Positions 56,933 through 64,000 of a stretch of 64,000 nt of DNA are shown here, one piece after another. The position numbers were made by a program, and so were the translations under genes. Positions within the stretch are counted from its first letter, which is position 1, and each line of letters begins with the position of its first letter. The notes beneath the pieces were generated by a model. It did not search any database, was not told the origin of the DNA, and saw nothing but the letters and a program-made list of their open reading frames with translations. Source of the DNA: Eudromia elegans (lineage: Eukaryota; Chordata; Aves; Tinamiformes; Tinamidae); assembly GCA_003342815.1 (NCBI GenBank), contig PTEX01000340.1, positions 587,212 to 651,211 of the forward strand. Reading direction: 5' to 3'.

Positions 56933-58601
56933 AATAGATAAAGAGGGGAAAAAAAGGCGATTGAACTCACAGTTCTGCCCTTAAACCCAAATGCAAGCCT
57001 GAAATAGAAAGCCAGGAAAGACCTCTTTCTTATACTCTGAGTTTTTCAGTGACTCCTCATGCTTTGAAAGAAAAAGTATCTCCAGTTGCCAAGGTCCATA
57101 CTTGAACCTGTGAAAGCACCAGCATTTTCCTTAAAATACGACTTGCATTTGTTTTAGCCTCATAGCTTTCATTGTTCTAAACAAACATGTAAACAAGCAA
57201 AAATAAAATGAAGTTTATACTTAGAAAAGGGCAGGTGGAAAACCCCGGCCTTCTGTTGACAAGACCAGTCAATGAGCTTCTGTGCCTGACTCTGAGAGAG
57301 AATGGGCTTAAGTCACACACGTTCTGAGAGAGAGAAAAAAAAAGAAAAATCTGCTTTTATCAGCAAAAGTGGTACTGCCTTGAAGGCAATTCCTTGGGCA
57401 CAAGCTTAAGCCTTCAGTAATCTCATGCAAGACACACCCCAAAAAAATTAACCTTCTGACACTGAACTTTGAGATCGCTTTAACAAATAACTCAGTATCC
57501 ATTAAAGTCTCATAGGCTAAATGGAATATGCTAAATAAAACAGGCAAAACCCAGAGTCCTAGAATTGACAGAATACCGTAGTCTAGAGACTGAAACTTCC
57601 CCCCAGAACAGGAATTCTTCAGATTGTATCTCACTTGTCACCTAAAACTCTTAAGAGTTCTGCCACTGTGGAAGAAATACTTAACTAAAAAGTGATGAAT
57701 GAAAACTCACGGTTCAATCCACCACCATTTAACAAGGTAAATGATCCATATGTATATATGTATTCCATTGCCATGACAGAAAATTATCATGAGGTTTACA
57801 TAGTCAAATGTCTGAATCCTCTCAAATAACATCTGTATCCATGTGTGTGGTCCCAGATTTTTAATGTTACCAGTATCTGCACCAAAAGATTAAGATTAAT
57901 GTGATTATGTTTCCCTGCTCCGATCTCTGCGAATTGCAGAAGCACCTTAAGAAATGGCAGGTTTTGGCATCTTGCCTCACTGCACTGCCAAAGGGCATGC
58001 AGTGCAGCAGAAAACTTTGTCCAGTGATTTCATTGCTCTCCTGTATTTTTTCCTGTGAAAAATTGACCACGTAGATATGAAGGGCAAAAAGAATGAAAAA
58101 CAGTAGAGAGCAGCATGTTTAACTATAAACACCTCAAGGCAGCACCACCTGAGAAAAAAACAAAAACTTTTTAAAAGCATACAAGCTAGCACTAGGAAGA
58201 ACAGGACAATCTCTGCATTATTTAGATTCATCAGACAGAACATATCTGACCTAGAAAACTGTCAGCACTCAGCAGCAATCTGCAATAAATCGGGGGGAAT
58301 CTTCCTTATTTTTATAAAATGTTGTGTACCCATACAAATATGTGCAAGTATAGCACAGACTAACAGGCAACTTTAGAAACTTCCACCAAAGAAGCCATGT
58401 ACAGCAGGATATGCATGTCTTTCACATTGAAAGGCAGTATCATCAAACACACTGTAAAAGCACTGCATGTTACATTGCTGAGCCACTTGGTATTACAAGT
58501 GAATAGCCAAGCCCAGTACTTCTCATAGCCCACATAAAAATCACAAGAGCAAAGGTTATGAGCTTAACTGCAGCAACTGCAGTTTCAACTGCAAATAGAT
58601 T

Positions 58602-58623
58602 AAAAAAAAAAAAAAAAAAAAAA
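58602..58623 (+). repeat. A22 tract
   Basis: Longest uninterrupted A-run in the window. Confidence 0.9.
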
Positions 58624-61381
58624 GTCAAGGGAGTGCCATTTGCTCGAATTTTTTCCATCCATGGTTGCATTTGCTTTGATATTAGCATTGCTTATCTGTA
58701 CTTTGAAATAGCAAATACCATTGTGACACTGTAACAACATAGCAAACTCAGTATACGACCTGGTAGGAGAAAAAGGTGAGTTCAATCAAAAACAGTACAG
58801 ACCTCAATTACTCTTATACACATAAACTCACAAGCACTAAGATCTGCTTGTCCTAATAGTGTGACCAGCACTCACGTACCCAGGTGGTCTGGTCAGGAAT
58901 GCTGAGGGACAAGGGACAGTGGTACAGCTCTCCACGAAGTCTCTTGGTTGTCAGCCCAAGGCTGATTCTGGATGTGCCTTTTGTATCTGCAGTGTATTAG
59001 CACACTGTTAGAGTGCTAATAGGGATTTAGAAGTGCTTTGTTTCCCCAACCTGTATAACTTGTATGACTCATTAATACTTGTTCAGTGCTTTTTTTGCCT
59101 CTTCATCTGTGTGTTGCAAAGCACCAACCCTCTCCTTTATCCTCCCACCATTATTTCTCAATATCTCAAAACTTCAATTTTGTCAAGATATAGGTGCCTT
59201 CTTTTAGGTTGTTCTTTGTTTTCCTTATTTGAGTACTCTGTGAAGCTCTACGAACATGTGCTGCCATCTTGACAACCTGCAAATTTAATTGCCATCAGTA
59301 CTTATAAATATTTGTATCTTTTCCTCTGCTTTTCTTTCATGCTTCCATGTCCATAGCTTAACCGCATTACAAATTTCCATACTTTCTGTGATACATACAT
59401 CTTTCTGTACAGCATTTCAAGCAAGCATTTCAATAGAGCTTCTATAAACTACAAGATTAATTTCACTGATTTTTTTTTTTTTAATCTTTTAGGCCACTAA
59501 AACTGGGAACAAGTCAAATTTCATGTTGACCTCTCAAACCTTGTACTGAAATCTCATTATTGTCACTATTTCAAAACCAGGAAGCTATGCTGCAGCCTGG
59601 GATGAAGAAAGAAAAAAAGGAAACAGAGAGAAAGAGAGAAATAAAAATCCAGAACCCCATCACAGATATATACTTGAGTGGATTCACAATCCATTTTCAG
59701 GTTAGCAATGAGAGATTATTTGTATGTTTAACCAGGAATTGATAAGAACTGCTGAGAACTAAGCTGTTTACACATGCTAAGGCATTCTGTAGGGTAAAGG
59801 GCAACGATGCAATGTTTGTGGGAGATGTGCTAAAAGCACTGTTAGACTAACAAACACGTGAAAAGCACTTGCTCTACTCTAAGTACAGCCCATTGTGCTA
59901 TGAAATACCTCTTTGTTAAACTCCTTGGGTTTGGATAATACCTTTCTTTATTTATTTTCTGTACATGTTTTACAGCTCACTTTAACTATTAGATCAAAAA
60001 GGAAGCTGTGAGTTAAAAAATATAGAAAGGGCAGTCAATGCGACTGATAACAGAACTCTTGAAAATAAGAGTTTTAGTAAACCACCCTCCCTCCCCCCTC
60101 AGAAAAGAAAAAAAAAAAAATCAGGTGCTAACATTCCATGTACGGAATTCTTACTAAAGAATCATTAAAGCTTTTAAAGAAATTGAAGTTCAAGACAACA
60201 CTAGTAATGGTGTTTTTCAAACACTCCCTTATCCTCTGGTTTGGTTCACCAAGTTCTCAAAAGGGAATGTTTTACATTATTCTCTGCTAGCTTTTCCCAT
60301 AAAACCCAGACACCTAGGAAAGAAACGAGTGGGGGAGTCTGTGTAGTAATTGCAGACCCGCAAAGCAAATATTCAGCTTTTGTTCTCAAACTGCAGGTGG
60401 TACAATGAGGCTGCAAGCAAAGCACAGTCACAACTCAGTCCAAGATCAGAATGGGGAAGGAGGCTCACAACACAAAAATAAGAAGTTCAGAAGAAAATAA
60501 GGAAAAGATGGGAAAGAGATCCCACAAAAGATGCTAGCAATTGGATAGGAAAGCCAGAACAGAACAAAGTAAAATTTCAGACGCTTGAGAGAATTTGACT
60601 GGAAGATGTATAAAAAATGGTGATATATAAACTAGTGGAAGAGTAATAAAGCTCTTAGGAAAAGTGCGAGTCAAATCAGAATATACAGTCATAGTAAAAT
60701 CATCAATCTTCCTTAAACAATGCCAAGAACGACAGTTGTATCTTGTGGGAATGCTTCTTAGCCTGGGCTTGCCCAAATTTAACTTTGAGAATAAAAATGC
60801 CTTAAAAGGCTGTCAGTTACAAATGCAATCTTAGGGTTAGGCTAACAGTTCATCTTAGTCACAATGATTTTGCAGATATGACTATAATATGTTTCCTTTT
60901 ACATCCACTCTGAGGCAGAGCCAACTATGTCATTAACTACAAAAGAGAAAATATAGTGTGCTTGTAATACCAAGTAGAATATTTGTCTCAGAAATAATTT
61001 CTCTGTAGACTGATGCTGAGGAAAAAATGCCCAGCACCTCAACAACGAAGTTTTTCAGGAAAAGACTACTGATTCAGCCCATTTTCAGATTCAACTTACA
61101 AAGTGTTCTGTGGCATTTCAAAGATTCCTGCCAAGCATCAGCCTTCAGGACTTTTAAATCCTTAAAAAATAAAAATATCCTAACCATGATTTGGCTATAG
61201 AGACTACGGTCCAGAGTCTACAATGGGATTCTCCATACATAACCAATTGTTTGAGAATAAATATAGCCTCCTTCTAAAAGTGCCTCAAAGTCTTGGCAAA
61301 ACTTATCCCTTCCTGCTCTCAGGGTTAGCTATAGCAATGCTTTTTCACAAAACAATTTTCTTCCTGTGTTAAAAAAGAAAA

Positions 61382-61469
61382 AGAAGAAAATGCAAACCAC
61401 GTCCTAGCTATAACTGCTAGACTGCTAGAAGAAAATGCAAACCACGTCCTAGCTATAACTGCTAGACTG
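61382..61469 (+). repeat. Perfect 45-bp tandem duplication
   Basis: The unit beginning AGAAGAAAATGCAAACCACG occurs at 61382-61426 and again at 61427-61469. The second copy matches for 43 bases with no mismatch and then diverges. Confidence 0.95.
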
Positions 61470-62116
61470 AAAAAACCTGAGCAAGCATGACACTGCAATA
61501 CAGAACAATGAAGCTGCAAAATCACTTCTTCATACAAAACTTTCGAACCCTGGAAGCAGGTCAAAGGTTGGAAGTGAAAAATGGAAGTGATTGCATAATA
61601 AAAAAAATACACCACGGAGCATGGTTGCAGATCATTAATTCCAACAGAGGTTCTACTCTCCCCTAGGTTTGCACAACTAAGAAACATGCAGAAAGAGGTT
61701 AGTGCAATCCTTCTTGGAAATCACACAGAAAATGAGAATCTTAAGAACTATGTACCTGACCAGAAAAAGATAACTTGGCTGTCCAAGGATAAAGAGGAAG
61801 CCAGAACACTGGACGTGACAAACCAAGCCAAAAATTCTTGAAGCAGTAACTGTGATTTCCTGGTAACTGCAGTGCATTCTCAAACTCCTTTCCATGGCAC
61901 TTCTTTCAGCTTCTGTTTATTTAAAAATGGACACAATCCCAGCACACACCACAAAAATCAGTAATTGCAAAACTCTAACAAAATTGTTGATACATCCTGC
62001 AGCACAAGTTCTCAACAGCATTGCTCTCCTGCATTTGCAAAGACAAGCCCATTAGTACAACAAAGAAAGAAATCTTTTGTTTCCTTGATTTCACAGCAGT
62101 CAACTAAAATCCTATT

Positions 62117-62137
62117 AAAAAAAAAAAAAAAAAAAAA
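62117..62137 (+). repeat. A21 tract
   Basis: Uninterrupted run of 21 A residues. Confidence 0.9.
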
Positions 62138-62231
62138 GCTGCCTCCGACTGATATCTTATATGAAGCTCCAGGGCTTATTAAGCCTGTCAGCCGACTGCT
62201 CCTTTCCTCATTTCTGCAGCCCATTACTTAC

Positions 62232-62325
62232 CTTTATAAGGATTAAGCACATCAGCCTCTTGTAGTGTAGCGTAAGGTAAAGATGCTCTTTCTCCAGCTC
62301 TTTCTGTTATTCAGCTCTGCATATC
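62232..62325 (-). other. PTGR1: Candidate non-coding first exon of PTGR1
   Basis: On the - strand an almost ideal donor, AAAG|GTAAGTAATGG, ends a putative exon at 62232. A TTAAAAG TATA-like block lies at about 62347-62353, about 25-30 bp before an assumed start near 62325. Splicing from 62232 to 56528 would give a 5' UTR of about 95 nt with short upstream reading frames. Several other GT-containing sites exist in the interval, and exon 1 may also lie outside the window. Confidence 0.25.
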
Positions 62326-63140
62326 CAGAGGGAAAGTTGCGAACACACTTTTAAGTGCCTGCAGTTCCTTTGGGGCCATCTACTGCATTTCTGGAATACT
62401 ACAAATATTCATTCAATTGCATAGCTAAAGCACAGGTTTTTCTCTGAATGAGTTCCTCATCATGATATAAGCTATTAAATTCTCTTCTCGTAAGAAGGAA
62501 GAGAACTGCTTCAAGCTAGAGTTCATACTGGAGACATATTGGAGATCAGCACATCTGACTAGCTTATTATCATTGCAATATATCCACATGAGGTGATTAA
62601 GAGACAGATAAATACAAAGATAAAGAGACAGAAGGAAAGAAAAAAGTAGGCTCATGACAGTAAAAAAATTAATATGAAGCCCTTAAAAGTACAGAATAGT
62701 GATCTGAACCTGTTAAACTACTATTTGCTATGTATTGGTCTGGACTGCAGACAGCATGTTACAACAAAGACCACAGTGTCTCCACAGTCAGCACACACAA
62801 AACAGCTCAGGGTACTAATTTATATTCCACAGTAAGCACAAATAAAGGCATCCATGCAAAAAGATGCCTTAGCTTTCTCAGACATCACAGAAGACAAACC
62901 ATTCTCCCAGTGAGAAATAATCCTTGCCTCACAACTCGTGCAGACTGGTAAATCACAGGGCTCTCTCCTCTCAGGGAAACATTCACCAATGCCTCTCAAG
63001 GTGTGCATCTTCCTGCCTTTCTCTCCTTTTTATTTAATATGCCAAACATAGCTTAAGTGTAAGATCCTCTTACATTACAAACTCAGCATGAAATCCTGAT
63101 TACAATCTAGTCAGATCCTTAACCTTAAGTCCAACTTTTA

Positions 63141-64000
63141 TCATAGAACCATAGAATTCTTAAGGTTGGAAGGGACCTCTAGAGGTCATCTAGTCCAACC
63201 CCCCTGCACACGCAGGGTCTCCTAGAGCATGTGGCACAGGGTGGTGTCCAGGCGGGTTTTGAAGATCTCCAGAGAAGGAGACTCCACCACCTCTCTGGGC
63301 CGCCTGTTCCAGGGCTCTGTCACCCTCACTGTTAAGAAGTTCTTTCTCAAGTTCCTGTGGAACCCCTGGTGCCCCAATTTGCAGCCATTTTCTCTAGTCC
63401 TATCGCTGGCCACCACTAAGAAGAGGCCAGCCCCATTCTCCTCACTCCCTCCCTTGAGGTACTTATACACACTGCTCAGGTCCCCTCTCAGCCTTCTCTT
63501 CTCCAGGCTGAAAAGGCCCAGTGCTCTCAGCCTTTCCTTACAGGGCAGATGTTCCAGGCCCTTAATCATCTTTATAGCCCTGCGCTGGACTCTCTCCAGC
63601 AAATCCACATCCCTCCTGTACTGGGGAGCCCAGAACTGCACACACTACTCCACGTGTGGCCTCACCAGGGCTGAGTAGAGGAAAGGATCCCTCTCCCTCG
63701 ACCTGCCGGAGGTGCTCTGCTGCATGCACCTAGGATCCCAATGGCCTTCTTGGCCACGAGGTCACACTGCTGCCTCATGGTCAACTTGTTGTCCACCATG
63801 ATTCCCAGGTCCCTCTCCACGGGGTTGCTCTCCAGAAGGTCGGTCCCCAGCCTGTATGGGTGTCTGGACTTATTCCTGCCAGGTACAGGATCCTGCACTT
63901 GCGCGTGTTGAACTTCATGAGGTTACTCGCCGCCCAGTTGTCCAGTCTGTCCAGGTCCCTCTGGATGGCAGCGCAGCCCTCAGGGCTATCAGCTGCTCCT
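63141..64000 (-). mobile_element. CR1 LINE, 3' part, - strand, runs off the window
   Basis: CR1 is a non-LTR retrotransposon of birds and reptiles. The 3' end is at about 63141, where the + strand shows CATAGAACCATAGAAT, the reverse complement of the ATTCTATG-type tail. Reading left to right on + is therefore 3' to 5' of the element. The - strand has a long open stretch at 63641-63222 with the CR1 ORF2 C-terminal signature (RVQRRAIKMIKGLEHL, LGLFSLEKRRLRGDL, VYKYLKGG, PREVVESPSLEIFKTRLD). Upstream, 63898-63662 reads DLGIMVDNKLTM and LVAKKAIGILG. A TAG at 63647-63645 interrupts the frame and a shift separates the two parts, so this copy is inactive. The 5' end lies beyond the window. Confidence 0.95.
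63222..63898 (-). pseudogene. Broken CR1 ORF2 (reverse-transcriptase C-terminal part)
   Basis: Two pieces of one ancestral frame, 63898-63662 and 63641-63222, correspond to the region after the reverse-transcriptase catalytic core. They are separated by a frameshift near 63680 and an in-frame TAG at 63645-63647, where most CR1 copies have a Tyr codon (LEYCVQFWAP context). It has no host function. Confidence 0.85.

Larger units (their letters stand above)
56529..63140. other. PTGR1: PTGR1 intron 1 and/or upstream region
   Basis: The first coding exon begins at a splice acceptor, so a non-coding exon 1 must lie to the right of 56528. No CpG island is present up to 63140. The stretch is AT-rich with A22 at 58602-58623, A21 at 62117-62137, a G-quadruplex candidate at 56893-56932 and a 45-bp tandem duplication at 61382-61469. 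No other gene is supported. Confidence 0.6.

Noticed and set aside
58741-58900. Alternative PTGR1 exon 1 donor near 58880 on the - strand
   Set aside because: The sequence CTGG|GTACGT is a weaker donor than the one at 62231 and no promoter-like sequence precedes it; not excluded, but not listed.

Overview
The window is vertebrate nuclear DNA, most likely from a bird. It contains CR1-type LINE sequence (63141-64000, and a short piece at 55586-55672), a CpG-island promoter, GT-AG introns, and three recognisable vertebrate genes. The encoded thioredoxin has the chicken-like replacement of human Cys62 by Ala, but it differs from chicken thioredoxin as I remember it at several other positions, so this is probably another avian species. 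In birds these genes are expected on the Z chromosome; that is an inference.

Layout. (1) 1-2465: the last intron, a tiny last coding exon and a long 3' UTR of a + strand gene, best read as SVEP1. (2) 2466-32900: about 30 kb of intergenic DNA with no gene I can support. It holds several CpG/GC-rich patches, two decayed LINE-like pieces, simple repeats and a 53-bp alternating pyrimidine-purine tract. (3) 32900-40560: TXN (thioredoxin 1) on the + strand, with a CpG-island promoter carrying a perfect CRE and five coding exons that join to exactly 105 codons. (4) 40560-46140: intergenic, with a CpG-rich patch, a Gln/Leu-rich open frame without an early ATG, and an A/C-rich repeat. (5) 46141-56528 and beyond: PTGR1 (prostaglandin reductase 1) on the - strand. 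Nine coding exons join without a break to 329 codons, and two poly(A) signals lie at 46161-46180. The non-coding first exon is not certain; one candidate ends at 62232. (6) 56529-63140: upstream or intron 1 sequence of PTGR1, with a strong G-quadruplex candidate and a 45-bp tandem duplication. (7) 63141-64000: the 3' part of a CR1 element on the - strand, with a stop codon and a frameshift in its reverse-transcriptase frame.

Functionally, TXN and PTGR1 both serve cytosolic redox and electrophile defence (disulfide reduction; NADPH-dependent reduction of enones and eicosanoids). SVEP1 is an extracellular adhesion protein. No shared regulation is proven by the sequence. SVEP1 followed by TXN in the same orientation matches the human order, whereas PTGR1 lying tail-to-tail with TXN does not, which points to a rearrangement. 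I found no new biological system; the most checkable oddities are listed as findings.
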